The notes beneath the pieces were generated by a model. The model saw nothing but the letters and a program-made list of their open reading frames with translations. It did no database searches and was not told the DNA's origin. This document shows, in pieces, positions 9,102 through 17,181 of a stretch of DNA of 64,000 nucleotides (position 1 is its first letter; every line of letters begins with the position of its first letter). Position numbers and translations under genes: made by a program. The stretch lies in contig DATGIL010000038.1 in assembly GCA_035295745.1 (NCBI GenBank), positions 65,600-129,599 on the forward strand, in the 5' to 3' direction. This DNA comes from JAIQFL01 sp035295745. GTDB lineage: Bacteria; Acidobacteriota; Terriglobia; Bryobacterales; Bryobacteraceae.

Positions 9102-10712
9102 TTATACACCCCAACAGTAGTCTTCGACGGCCTTCTCCACGGACGCATCTGTCTCGGTGAGCCGCATCAACTCCAGCCGAATTGCGTCGACGAGCGCCTT
9201 CCAGCTTGCCTCGATCACGTTGTCGGACACGCCGACCGTCGTCCAGCTCTTGCGATGATCGCTCCACTCGATCAGCACACGAACTTTCGCCGCGGTGCCC
9301 TTGTTCGAATCGAGCACGCGCACTTTGTAATCCGTGAGCCGCACGTCTTTGATCTGCGGATAGAGCTTGGACAGGCACTTCCGTAAACATAGATGAAGGG
9401 CGTTGAATGGACCGTGCCCATTCTCGGTGGCAGCGTGCACTCCGTCCTGCGCGCGCAACGTGACCGTAGCCGTGGTGCGCGACGGAGTCAAGCCGCCCGC
9501 TCGTGTGGAAACTTCATAACTGTCCACGTCGAAGAAATGCATCCCGGGATGCAGCGCCTCGCGCACCAGAAGCTCGAAGGTGCCTTCCGCCGCCTCCAGT
9601 TCGTAGCCTTCATACTCCATCTGCTTGATGCGCTCCAGCAGTTCGCGGCGCGCATCTTCGTCCAGGCGTCCTGTCAGACCATGCTGCTTCAGTTTGTACA
9701 AAATGTTGCCGCGCCCCGAAAGATCGCTCACCAGGACACGCTGCCGATTCCCTACCTTTTCCGGCTGGATGTGCTCGTAAGTAGCCGAGTCCTTCAGGAC
9801 CGCGCTCACGTGCACGCCGCCCTTATGCGCGAAGGCGCTGCGCCCCACAAAGGGCTGATCATTGCGCAGCGGCAGATTCGCCAGCTCCGCGATGAATCGG
9901 CAGACAGCCGAGAGGCTCGCGAGTTTGTCTGGGCCCACGGTAGTGTGCCCCAACTTCAGTTCCAGATTGGCAATCACCGACGCCAGGTTGGCATTGCCGC
10001 AGCGCTCGCCATACCCGTTCATGCAGCCCTGTACGTGCGTTGCGCCAGCCTCTACCGCCGCCACGGTATTGGCCACGGCGACGTCCGAATCGTTATGCGT
10101 GTGGATCCCGATCACGCCATCGAAGCGCTTACGCACTTCACTCACAATCTCCACCAGCCGGCCCGTGATCGTGCCGCCATTGGTGTCGCAGAGGCACAAC
10201 ACATCGGCCCCGGCGCGATGCGCAGCCTCCAGAGTCTCTAGCGCGTACGACGGATTGGCGGTGTAGCCATCGAAGAAATGCTCCGCGTCGTAGACCACTT
10301 CCCTGCCCTGCTCCTTCAGGAAGCGCACCGTCTCCGAGATGAGTAGCAGATTCTCTTCGTTGGTAATGCCGAGGGCGCGGTGAACGTGCAAGTCCCAGGT
10401 CTTGCCGAAAATCGAGACCACCGGCGTGCCGGCTTCCACCAGGGCGCGCACGTTGCGATCCTCTTCCACGGGATTGCGGGCGAAGCGCGTTGAGCCGAAA
10501 GCCGTGAGCTTGGCGTGGTGCAGATTCAATTCACCCGCGCGCGCGAAAAAGTCGCGGTCCTTCGGGTTGGATCCCGGCCAGCCGCCCTCGATGTAATCGA
10601 TGCCGAGCTCGTCCAGCTTCTGCGCAATGATGAGCTTGTCATCCACGGAGAAAGAGATGGATTCGCCCTGCGTCCCATCCCGGAGAGTCGTATCGAACGT
10701 AAAGATCTTCAT
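9102..10712 (-). CDS. cimA: Citramalate synthase
   Basis: A 536-residue enzyme that condenses acetyl-CoA and pyruvate to (R)-citramalate, the first step of the threonine-independent route to 2-oxobutanoate and isoleucine. An N-terminal TIM barrel begins FTFDTTLRDGTQGE, with the metal-binding HTHNDSDVAVAN motif near residue 200. It is followed by the LeuA-type C-terminal regulatory domain (about 390-530). The LeuA-paralogous TIGR00977 form fits in length and in the GGWPGSNPKD motif, better than isopropylmalate synthase. It is the last gene of the ilvB-ilvN-ilvC-cimA operon, 33 bases after ilvC, so isoleucine precursor supply is controlled by the same attenuator. Confidence 0.9.
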   Translation of the reverse strand: MKIFTFDTTLRDGTQGESISFSVDDKLIIAQKLDELGIDYIEGGWPGSNPKDRDFFARAGELNLHHAKLTAFGSTRFARNPVEEDRNVRALVEAGTPVVSIFGKTWDLHVHRALGITNEENLLLISETVRFLKEQGREVVYDAEHFFDGYTANPSYALETLEAAHRAGADVLCLCDTNGGTITGRLVEIVSEVRKRFDGVIGIHTHNDSDVAVANTVAAVEAGATHVQGCMNGYGERCGNANLASVIANLELKLGHTTVGPDKLASLSAVCRFIAELANLPLRNDQPFVGRSAFAHKGGVHVSAVLKDSATYEHIQPEKVGNRQRVLVSDLSGRGNILYKLKQHGLTGRLDEDARRELLERIKQMEYEGYELEAAEGTFELLVREALHPGMHFFDVDSYEVSTRAGGLTPSRTTATVTLRAQDGVHAATENGHGPFNALHLCLRKCLSKLYPQIKDVRLTDYKVRVLDSNKGTAAKVRVLIEWSDHRKSWTTVGVSDNVIEASWKALVDAIRLELMRLTETDASVEKAVEDYCWGV

Positions 10713-10745
10713 AGGTACACCTGAATTCGCACCACAAAAGTGGCG

Positions 10746-11759
10746 CTATGGTACGCCCGCTTCTTTCCTCTTCTTGAGGAACGTCATCATTTCCCGCAAT
10801 TCGCGCCCCACCTGCTCTACGGGCTGATTGCGAGCTTCTTCGCGCATCGCCAGGAACTTCTTGCGACCCGTCTTGTTCTCATCGATCCATTGCCTGGCGA
10901 ACTCGCCCGACTGAATCTCCGCCAGGATCTTCTTCATCTCGGCGCGTGTTTGCTCGTTCACAATCCGCGGACCGCGTGTGTAATCGCCGTACTCCGCCGT
11001 GTCCGATACCGAGTAGCGCATGTACCCGAGTCCGCCTTCCTGCACCAGGTCGACAATCAGCTTCAATTCGTGCAGGCATTCGAAGTACGCGATCTCGGGG
11101 GCGTATCCCGCGGCCACCAGAGTCTCGAAACCCGCGCGGATCAGCTCGCTGGTGCCGCCGCACAGAACCGCCTGCTCGCCGAACAGGTCGCTTTCGGTCT
11201 CTTCGCGGAAGTTAGTCTCAATCACTCCAGCCTTCAAACACCCCAGCGCCAACGCGTACGCCAACGCGCGCTCCAACGCCTGCCCCGACGCGTTCTGATG
11301 CACCGCGACCAGCGCCGGCACGCCCACACCCTCGGTATACAGTTCGCGCACCCGATGCCCCGGAGCCTTCGGCGCCACCATGGTCACGTCGATATCCGCG
11401 GGCGGCGCGATTTGCTGGAAATGAATATTGAAGCCGTGCGCGAACATCAGCGTCTTACCGGCGGTCATCTGCGGCGCGATCTCGTTGTTATAGAGATCCG
11501 CCTGAATGTGGTCCGCTACCAGGATCATCACTACATTGGCGGCCTTCGCGGCATCGGCGGTCGACATCACCTTGAGCCCGGCGGCCTCCGCCTTCGCCCA
11601 CGACTTGCTACCGGGGTACAGGCCCACCACTACGTCCACACCCGAATCGCGCAGATTCAAGGCGTGCGCATGCCCCTGGCTTCCGTATCCGATAATCGCG
11701 ACCGTTCGCCCGTTCAAATACTCCAGATTTCCGTCTTTTTCGTAAAAGCGTCTTGGCAT
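10746..11759 (-). CDS. ilvC: Ketol-acid reductoisomerase (class I)
   Basis: A 337-residue enzyme that isomerises and reduces acetolactate or acetohydroxybutyrate in valine and isoleucine synthesis. An N-terminal Rossmann domain carries GYGSQGHAHALNLRDSG (about residues 24-40). The cofactor loop GLYPGSKSW has Ser residues, as in NADPH-preferring enzymes. The C-terminal all-alpha domain holds the Mg-binding DLFGEQAVLCGG and EIAYFECLHELKLIVDL motifs. The length is standard for class I. A ribosome site (CTGGAG) precedes ATG 11759. It sits between ilvN and cimA in the same operon. Confidence 0.97.
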   Translation of the reverse strand: MPRRFYEKDGNLEYLNGRTVAIIGYGSQGHAHALNLRDSGVDVVVGLYPGSKSWAKAEAAGLKVMSTADAAKAANVVMILVADHIQADLYNNEIAPQMTAGKTLMFAHGFNIHFQQIAPPADIDVTMVAPKAPGHRVRELYTEGVGVPALVAVHQNASGQALERALAYALALGCLKAGVIETNFREETESDLFGEQAVLCGGTSELIRAGFETLVAAGYAPEIAYFECLHELKLIVDLVQEGGLGYMRYSVSDTAEYGDYTRGPRIVNEQTRAEMKKILAEIQSGEFARQWIDENKTGRKKFLAMREEARNQPVEQVGRELREMMTFLKKRKEAGVP

Positions 11760-11778
11760 TTATGCTCCAGATATTTCG

Positions 11779-12321
11779 TCAGAGAACCGGCTCTTCCACT
11801 TTGGCCCCGGCCCTGGTCGGCACGGGCGGCTGCAGCTTCAACTTCTTGGTCTCGAGCGCGATCGCGAGCGCGCCCGAGCGCGTCACGTCGATTTCGCCAT
11901 AGGTGGCCATCACGTCGATGAACTCGCCGAGCTTCTCGGGATCGCCGGTCACTTCGATGGCAAAACCTTCCGTCGAGGAGTCCACCACGCGGCCGCCGAA
12001 GATTTCCGCTTCCTTCAAAACGGCCGTGCGCGACTCCTGCGCCGTCCGGATCCGCACCAGCACGAGTTCGCGAACCACCGCCGGTGAATCGGAGAGGTCG
12101 GTCGCCTGCAGGACGTTGATCAGCTTGTTCATCTGCTTGATCACCTGCTGGCGCTGATGGTCTTCTACCCCAACCACGATCGTCATCCGCGATACTTCGG
12201 GGTCCAGTGTCCGCGCGACGGTGAGACTTTCGATGTTGTATCCGCGCTGGCTGAGCAGGCCGGTCACCCGCATCAGCGCGCCAGGTTTATTTTCGAGCAG
12301 GAGTGAGATTACTTGCAGCAT
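11779..12321 (-). CDS. ilvN: Acetolactate synthase small (regulatory) subunit
   Basis: A 180-residue regulatory subunit that binds valine and stimulates the catalytic subunit. An N-terminal ACT domain (SLLLENKPGALMRVTGLLSQRGYNIESL) is followed by the ALS_ss C-terminal domain (about residues 75-160). ATG 12321 is preferred to the upstream TTG at 12339 because an AAAAGGA ribosome site is properly spaced before it and homologues begin close to the ACT strand. It starts 24 bases after ilvB ends. Confidence 0.95.
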   Translation of the reverse strand: MLQVISLLLENKPGALMRVTGLLSQRGYNIESLTVARTLDPEVSRMTIVVGVEDHQRQQVIKQMNKLINVLQATDLSDSPAVVRELVLVRIRTAQESRTAVLKEAEIFGGRVVDSSTEGFAIEVTGDPEKLGEFIDVMATYGEIDVTRSGALAIALETKKLKLQPPVPTRAGAKVEEPVL

Positions 12322-12345
12322 GAGAATGTCCTTTTCCAACCAGGA

Positions 12346-14073
12346 TTACGGTACCGCCACCGGGTTCGGCGGCCCCAGCACCATCTCCGAAATCGCGCCA
12401 CCCGCCGGCACCATCGGATACACACACTCAAACGGCGTCACCTTCACATTTAAGAGGTACGGCCCCGGTTCCTTCACCGCCTCGTCCAAAGCCGGCCCCA
12501 GTTCCCAAGGCTTGTCGATGGTCCTACCTTTGAACCCGTACGCCCCAGCCAGTTTCTCCGCATCCGGGAAACAATCCAGTTCCACCGCGCTCAAACGATT
12601 GTTATAGAAGAGTGTCTGCCACTGCCGGACCATCCCCAGGTAGCCGTTGTTCATCACGATAATCTTGATCGGCAGCCCGCAACTCGCAATCGTACCCAGT
12701 TCCGGAATCGCCATCTGGAAGCCGCCATCGCCTACCAGCGAGAAGACCAGCTTATCGGGACGCGCGAATTGGGCTCCCACTGCTGCCGGCAATCCAAAAC
12801 CCATCGAGCCGAGTCCACCCGAGTTGAGCCACAGACGCGGCTCGTTGAAACGCACAAACTGTGCCGCCCACATCTGGTGCTGCCCCACGTCCGACGTGAC
12901 AATTGCCTGCCCCCCTGAGATGCGGTCGATTTCCGCCATCAGATGTTGCGGCTTAATCTCCGTTTCCGACGTTACTACCTGCAGCGGATGCTCCTGCTTC
13001 CATTCGCGAATCTGGTGCCACCACGCGCGCCGCGCGGCCGTCCGCTTCGCACTCGCTTCCACCGGCGATTCCTTCATCGCCTTGATGATTTTGCTCAACA
13101 CGCGCTTCACGTCGCCTACGATCGGCACATCAGGCGTGCGATTCTTGCCGATCTCCGCCGGGTCGATGTCCACGTGGATCACTTTCGCATGCGGTGCGAA
13201 AGCCGCCAGCCGGCCTGTCACCCGGTCGTCGAAGCGAACGCCCAGCGCGATCAACAGATCGGCATTGGACATCGCCATGTTCGCCGCGTAGCTGCCGTGC
13301 ATTCCCGGCATGCTGATGAAATTCGGATGGCTGGAAGGCAGCGAGCCCAGGCCCATCAGCGTATTCACCGTCGGCGCGTCGACCATCTCTACGAATTCGC
13401 GCAGTTCCGGTGCAGCCTCGGCCGCGATGATGCCGCCGCCCGAGTACACCAGCGGCCGCTCCGACTCCTGGATCATTTGCGCGGCGCGCCGGATCTGCCC
13501 CGTGTGGCCCTCGGTGAAGACTTTGTAGCCAGGCAGATGCACCGACGTGACCGGCGTATAGTGGCCCTGCCCCTGCAACACGTCCTTGGTAATGTCAACG
13601 AGCACGGGTCCCGGACGCCCGCTCGCAGCCACGTAGAATGCCTCGTGGACGGCTTGGGCGAGATCCTCGACCCTCTTCACCAGGTAGTTGTGCTTCGTGC
13701 AGGGACGCGTGATGCCGAAGGTGTCGGCCTCCTGGAAGGCATCGCTGCCGATCAGCTTGGTCGAGACCTGCCCGGTAATGGCGACGATGGGAATCGAGTC
13801 CATCATCGCGTCCACCAGTCCCGTGGTGAGGTTCGTCGCGCCAGGACCCGAGGTCGCGCAGCACACTCCCACCTTTCCGGTGGAACGCGCGTACCCTTCC
13901 GCGGCGAATGCGGCGTTCTCCTCATGGCGAACCAGTACGTGCCGGATGTGGTGCTCGTACAGAACGTCGTAAAAGGGAAGCGTGACACCGCCCGGGTAAC
14001 CGAACATGCAGTCCACGCCCTCGCGGACCAGACATTCCAGCAGCATTTTCGCGCCGCTCATCAACGTTGACAT
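12346..14073 (-). CDS. ilvB: Acetolactate synthase large (catalytic) subunit
   Basis: A 575-residue ThDP-dependent enzyme making acetolactate and acetohydroxybutyrate, the first common step of branched-chain amino acid synthesis. The three classic domains are present. The N-terminal ThDP-PYR domain has GYPGGVTLPFYDVLY, the activating Glu in RHEENAAFAAEGYAR, and GVCCATSGPGATNLTTGL. A central FAD-type domain follows. The C-terminal ThDP-PP domain has VGDGGFQMAIPEL and MNNGYLGMVRQWQ. It is the first structural gene of the operon, 98 bases downstream of a leader peptide stop and directly after an attenuator hairpin. Confidence 0.97.
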   Translation of the reverse strand: MSTLMSGAKMLLECLVREGVDCMFGYPGGVTLPFYDVLYEHHIRHVLVRHEENAAFAAEGYARSTGKVGVCCATSGPGATNLTTGLVDAMMDSIPIVAITGQVSTKLIGSDAFQEADTFGITRPCTKHNYLVKRVEDLAQAVHEAFYVAASGRPGPVLVDITKDVLQGQGHYTPVTSVHLPGYKVFTEGHTGQIRRAAQMIQESERPLVYSGGGIIAAEAAPELREFVEMVDAPTVNTLMGLGSLPSSHPNFISMPGMHGSYAANMAMSNADLLIALGVRFDDRVTGRLAAFAPHAKVIHVDIDPAEIGKNRTPDVPIVGDVKRVLSKIIKAMKESPVEASAKRTAARRAWWHQIREWKQEHPLQVVTSETEIKPQHLMAEIDRISGGQAIVTSDVGQHQMWAAQFVRFNEPRLWLNSGGLGSMGFGLPAAVGAQFARPDKLVFSLVGDGGFQMAIPELGTIASCGLPIKIIVMNNGYLGMVRQWQTLFYNNRLSAVELDCFPDAEKLAGAYGFKGRTIDKPWELGPALDEAVKEPGPYLLNVKVTPFECVYPMVPAGGAISEMVLGPPNPVAVP

Positions 14074-14107
14074 AGTCTCACTACCTCAAAAGAGTCGTTA
14101 CCTAACG

Positions 14108-14149
14108 AAAAAGGCCATCAGCCGGGCTGCTTACCCCGCTGATGGCCTT
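14108..14149 (-). terminator. Attenuator (intrinsic terminator) of the ilv operon
   Basis: On the minus strand a perfect 12-bp stem (AAGGCCATCAGC with GCTGATGGCCTT) is followed directly by five T (complement of 14108-14112). A three-pair GGG/CCC extension is possible inside the 15-base loop. It lies between the leader peptide stop (14172) and the ilvB start (14073), so termination here would silence the whole operon. A small GGAAC/GTTCC hairpin sits just upstream. The competing antiterminator could not be assigned with certainty by eye. Confidence 0.85.
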
Positions 14150-14171
14150 AGGAACTCAGTTCCAGGCGGCC

Positions 14172-14270
14172 TCAAGCGGGGCCGGCTACGATGACCTCAA
14201 GAATAATAATGCCTACAGGAATCGCGATCGCGTTGGAGAGAACGGGCCGGCTTGTGAAAACGAGGGACAT
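14172..14270 (-). CDS. ilv operon leader peptide (attenuation control)
   Basis: A 32-codon reading frame upstream of ilvB on the same strand, ATG at 14270, stop TGA at 14172-14174. Its second half holds a run of regulatory codons read as AIAIPVGIIILEVIV. Nine of these residues are Ile or Val and one is Leu, with three consecutive ATT codons. This is the expected design of a branched-chain amino acid leader: ribosome stalling when charged Ile/Val/Leu tRNAs are scarce would alter folding of the following attenuator. The ATG lies only about 10 bases after the predicted transcription start, so its ribosome site is weak or absent. Too short for usual gene finders. Confidence 0.82.
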   Translation of the reverse strand: MSLVFTSRPVLSNAIAIPVGIIILEVIVAGPA

Positions 14271-14285
14271 CGGAACTAAAGTACG

Positions 14286-14314
14286 AGTGTACATTGCACG
14301 TTTCCCAAATGCAA
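14286..14314 (-). promoter_or_regulatory. Predicted sigma-70-type promoter of the ilv operon
   Basis: On the minus strand TTGCAT (14314-14309) and TACACT (14291-14286) are separated by exactly 17 bases. They resemble -35 and -10 boxes, with predicted transcription start near 14279, just before the leader peptide ATG at 14270. It lies in the AT-rich gap between the mntR-like gene and ilvB. Supported by sequence only. Confidence 0.6.
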
Positions 14315-14355
14315 GTAGCTTTTACTATAAGTTTAATTTATAGAAGAATTGACAC

Positions 14356-15012
14356 TCAAACCAGATCGCTCTTCACCCACACCTTTGCCGCCACCGTCCG
14401 CTCGATACGGAACTGCTGGCCGCCTGCCTCTAACTCGACACCGCCATTTGACGAGAGCACCTGCATGCGCACGCCCGGGCGAATTCCCGCGTCATTCAGG
14501 TACTCCAGAAGACTGCGATCCCGCTCGAACACGCTCACCACCGTGAGACACTCATCGGCTCGCGCCTCGTCCAAAGGCTTGAGTCCGCGTTCGCGCCGAT
14601 CGCGCGGCGTATCGGTCCCTACCATATTGCCGTGCGGGCAGACGCCGCCAGTGCCGAGCTTCTCGATCAGCTTACTTTCGAAATCTGTCGAGACCGCGTG
14701 TTCCAGTTGCTCCGCTTCGTCGTGGACCTTGTACCACTCCAGGCCGAAGATCTCCGTCAACATGCGTTCGATGAGGTGATGGCGATTCAAAACCCGATTG
14801 GCGATTTCCCGCCCCGCCGGAGTGAGGGTGATCTGGCCTTCGACGCCCACACGAATGAGCGCATCGCGGCGCAAACGCTTGATGGCCATCGTCACCGCCG
14901 GCGCGGAGACCGCCAGCCAACGGGAGAGCGTCACGGACTTGACGATCTCGCCTTCCGATTCGGCCTCGGCAATCGCCTTGAGGTAGTTCTCTTTTGAAAT
15001 GGTGAGCCGCAC
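14356..15012 (-). CDS. Metal-dependent transcriptional regulator, DtxR/MntR family
   Basis: A 218-residue repressor-type protein likely controlling iron or manganese homeostasis. An N-terminal winged helix (about residues 3-62, ISKENYLKAIAEAE...) is followed by the dimerisation/metal domain with W-YKVHDEAEQLEHAVS and the conserved CPHG segment. A C-terminal FeoA/SH3-like domain (about 150-215) completes it. GTG 15012 is chosen because upstream in-frame residues are unlike the family and overlap the divergent TPR gene. It is 69 bases from that divergent gene and directly upstream of the ilv promoter region. Whether it senses Fe or Mn cannot be read from sequence. Confidence 0.85.
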   Translation of the reverse strand: MRLTISKENYLKAIAEAESEGEIVKSVTLSRWLAVSAPAVTMAIKRLRRDALIRVGVEGQITLTPAGREIANRVLNRHHLIERMLTEIFGLEWYKVHDEAEQLEHAVSTDFESKLIEKLGTGGVCPHGNMVGTDTPRDRRERGLKPLDEARADECLTVVSVFERDRSLLEYLNDAGIRPGVRMQVLSSNGGVELEAGGQQFRIERTVAAKVWVKSDLV

Positions 15013-15081
15013 GCCCAATCTAATTTTCGCACGGGCAGCGCGCGCGTTCGCGCATTGTTCGCATTGGTAAACTGGGAAGTC

Positions 15082-16257
15082 ATGCGGCCGATCCTCATCC
15101 TGGCGGTGCTGTTCGCCGGCGCGTTGCGCGCCGATACGGCCCTCGTGCTCCCCTTCTTCAATCATTCGAAATCCGCCAACCTGGATTGGATCGGCGAAAG
15201 CATCGCCGAAAGCGTCCGCGACGCACTCGCTTCCGAAGGTGTGCTGGTGTTGGATCGACTCGATCGCCTGGAGGCCTACCGACGCCTCTCGCTGCGTCCC
15301 GGCGCAGAGGTTACGCATGCATCCGTCATCAAGATCGGCGAATCACTCGACGCTTCCAACGTGATCTACGGTTACTACGAACTGTTGCCTCCGCCGCCAG
15401 GCAAGGAGCAGTCCAAAGGCAGCCTGCGGATTACTGCACGCATTCTCGATCTCAAGCATACACGCCAGAGTCCGACCTTCGGTGAAGTCGGCCCTCTCGA
15501 CGATCTTGCCGAGTTGGAAGTGCACCTGGGATGGCGCGCACTCGAATCGCTGAATCCCCGAACTGCGGTGTCCGAACAGGAATTCCTGAAGGCGCGCCCT
15601 GCCGTCCGCATTGATGCCGTGGAAAGTTATGTCCGAGGACTTCTGGCCACCGCTCCCGAACAGCGCCTCCGTTTCTTCACCCAGGCCGCACGGCTCGATG
15701 AGCACTATTCCCAGCCGTGCTTCGAACTGGGAAAAATCTATTGGGAAAAGAAAGACTATAAAAGCGCGGCCATCTGGCTGGAGCGGGTCTCGCGCTCCAA
15801 TCCTCATTTCCTGGAAGCCCAATTTTTCCTGGGTCTGGGCCGCTACCATAGCGGAGATTTCGCGGCCGCCGAGCAGGCATTTCAATTGGTAGCAGCCGCG
15901 GTTCCGCTTAATGAGGTCTACAACGATCTAGGAGCCGCACAGGCCCGCCGCAACGAATCGGCCGCCGCCATCGCCAGCTTCAAGAAGGCGTTGGAGGGCG
16001 ACAGCGCCGACCCCGACTATCACTTCAATCTCGGATATACCCTCTGGCGCGCCGGACAATTCGACGCCGCGGCCCAGAGCTTCCGCGAAGTCGCCGCACG
16101 CAATCCCGGAGACACGGAGGCTGCCGCGTTTCTCGAGCGCGCCAGCCGGCAGGACGGCCCACGTCCGGGTGATTCCAAATCGGAAAACCGCGAACGCGTA
16201 AAGACTAATTACGAAGAAGCCGCCTACCGCCAACTGCAAGCCGAACTGATTAAGTAA
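15082..16257 (+). CDS. Secreted TPR protein with TolB/FlgO-like N-terminal domain
   Basis: A 391-residue exported protein with signal peptide MRPILILAVLFAGALRAD. Residues about 18-150 (ALVLPFFNHSKSANLDWIGESIAESV...) match the alpha/beta fold seen in TolB-N/FlgO-like domains of many acidobacterial TPR proteins. About four tetratricopeptide repeats follow (residues 200-345, e.g. CFELGKIYWEKKDYKSAAIW and YHFNLGYTLWRAGQFDAAAQ). The C-terminal tail is charged. Probably a periplasmic scaffold; specific role unknown. ATG 15082 has a GGGAAG ribosome site and gives the signal peptide. It is divergent from the DtxR-type regulator. A dispersed hairpin repeat begins two bases after its stop codon. Confidence 0.8.
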   Translation: MRPILILAVLFAGALRADTALVLPFFNHSKSANLDWIGESIAESVRDALASEGVLVLDRLDRLEAYRRLSLRPGAEVTHASVIKIGESLDASNVIYGYYELLPPPPGKEQSKGSLRITARILDLKHTRQSPTFGEVGPLDDLAELEVHLGWRALESLNPRTAVSEQEFLKARPAVRIDAVESYVRGLLATAPEQRLRFFTQAARLDEHYSQPCFELGKIYWEKKDYKSAAIWLERVSRSNPHFLEAQFFLGLGRYHSGDFAAAEQAFQLVAAAVPLNEVYNDLGAAQARRNESAAAIASFKKALEGDSADPDYHFNLGYTLWRAGQFDAAAQSFREVAARNPGDTEAAAFLERASRQDGPRPGDSKSENRERVKTNYEEAAYRQLQAELIK

Positions 16258-16259
16258 GC

Positions 16260-16415
16260 GTGGCGCAAAGACTCCTCTTTGCCGCGTCGAGACTCATGTC
16301 GACGGCTTTGGTGGATCCACCAATTTCGGAGCAAAGGAGTGGATCTGCCCAGACCAACACGGGCTCAAAGCGTCCCGATGAGTCGGGACCCGGCACAGAA
16401 GAGTCTCCGCGCCAC
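16260..16415 (+). repeat. Dispersed double-hairpin element, copy A (full length, 156 bp)
   Basis: Starts GTGGCGCAAAGACTCCTC and ends with an inverted version of that start (AGAGTCTCCGCGCCAC), so it has terminal inverted repeats. The first hairpin pairs GCAAAGA with TCTTTGC. The second pairs CGTCGA with TCGACG. A third, GTCCCGA with TCGGGAC, lies near the 3' end. It begins two bases after the TPR gene stop and ends 31 bases before the tetR promoter. Related copies are at 21548, 25000, 33688 and 57640. Confidence 0.9.
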
Positions 16416-16445
16416 CTTTCCCGCCCAAAATCCGGCACTTTCCAC

Positions 16446-16486
16446 TTGACTCCGACGTTCTCAGACCGCATAATGAACAGTGTTCA
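16446..16486 (+). promoter_or_regulatory. tetR promoter with overlapping palindromic operator
   Basis: TTGACT (16446-16451) and CATAAT (16469-16474) are separated by 17 bases, a good sigma-70 promoter. The palindrome TGAACAGTGTTCA (16474-16486) begins in the -10 box and covers the predicted start of transcription. The same half-sites recur at 17133-17145 before the transporter genes, so it is the likely binding site of the adjacent TetR protein. The ATG at 16473 falls inside the -10 box and so is not the start codon. Confidence 0.75.
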
Positions 16487-16496
16487 GTCAATTGCC

Positions 16497-17111
16497 ATGG
16501 GAAGCAAACAGAGACGCGCTCGGGAAAAAGAAGGACTCCGCGAAGAGATCCTTGACGCCGCCCGGAGCCTCTTCGTCAAGGAAGGATACGAAAGCGTCTC
16601 CATCCGCAAGATCGCGGACCGCATCGAGTACGCTCCCGGCACCATCTACCTGTACTTCCACGACAAGGCCGAGATCGTGGACCGCATCTGTGAGGAGACC
16701 TTCGCCAAACTCCTCGTCAAAATGCAGGCCATCGAGCAGGACACCGCCGCGCCCCTCGACAAATTGCGTCGCGGTCTGCGTATCTATATTCAGTTTGGCC
16801 TCGATAATCCGAACCACTATATCGTCACCTTTGTGCAGGCCAAGATACATCTGCAGGCTCATACTGTCTTCCAGACCACGGGCCAGAAAGCCTTCGCGTG
16901 CCTCCGCAAAGGAGTGCAGGAATGCGTCGACGCCGGGGTCTTAGTCTCGAACGACGCCGATGAGTTGGCGCAGACCTTGTGGGCCGCGATACACGGATTG
17001 ACATCGGTCCTCATCACCTGCACCGGCTTTCCGTTTGTGGAGCAGAATCGCCTGATCGATCGCATGATTCATACGTTAATTGAGGGTGTGCGTAAGCCCG
17101 CACCAAAGTAG
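16497..17111 (+). CDS. TetR/AcrR-family repressor of the efflux operon
   Basis: A 204-residue regulator. The N-terminal HTH (about residues 17-63) has LREEILDAARSLFVKEGYE, VSIRKIADRIEYAPGTIY and LYFHDKAEI, a textbook TetR_N domain. The variable C-terminal ligand-binding domain (70-200) looks like the TetR_C_33/WHG-type group. ATG 16497 is chosen because the alternative at 16473 lies in the promoter -10 box. A palindromic operator overlaps its own promoter and a second copy precedes the permease gene 70 bases downstream, so it probably represses both itself and the exporter and is released by an unknown ligand. Confidence 0.9.
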   Translation: MGSKQRRAREKEGLREEILDAARSLFVKEGYESVSIRKIADRIEYAPGTIYLYFHDKAEIVDRICEETFAKLLVKMQAIEQDTAAPLDKLRRGLRIYIQFGLDNPNHYIVTFVQAKIHLQAHTVFQTTGQKAFACLRKGVQECVDAGVLVSNDADELAQTLWAAIHGLTSVLITCTGFPFVEQNRLIDRMIHTLIEGVRKPAPK

Positions 17112-17129
17112 TCATTTTTTTTGCAACTT

Positions 17130-17148
17130 CGATGAACACTGTTCATCG
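17130..17148. promoter_or_regulatory. Probable TetR operator in front of the efflux operon
   Basis: CGATGAACACTGTTCATCG is a perfect inverted repeat around one central base. Its core TGAACA-C-TGTTCA is identical in both half-sites to the palindrome in the tetR promoter. It lies 33 bases before the permease ATG. No convincing -10/-35 pair was found around it. Confidence 0.75.
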
Positions 17149-17181
17149 AACAAACATGGTTCAGAAGGAGGGGAATCCAAG

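Noticed and set aside
16473..16496. Earlier ATG for tetR
   Set aside because: It lies inside the predicted -10 box and the operator palindrome, so it would be upstream of the transcript start.
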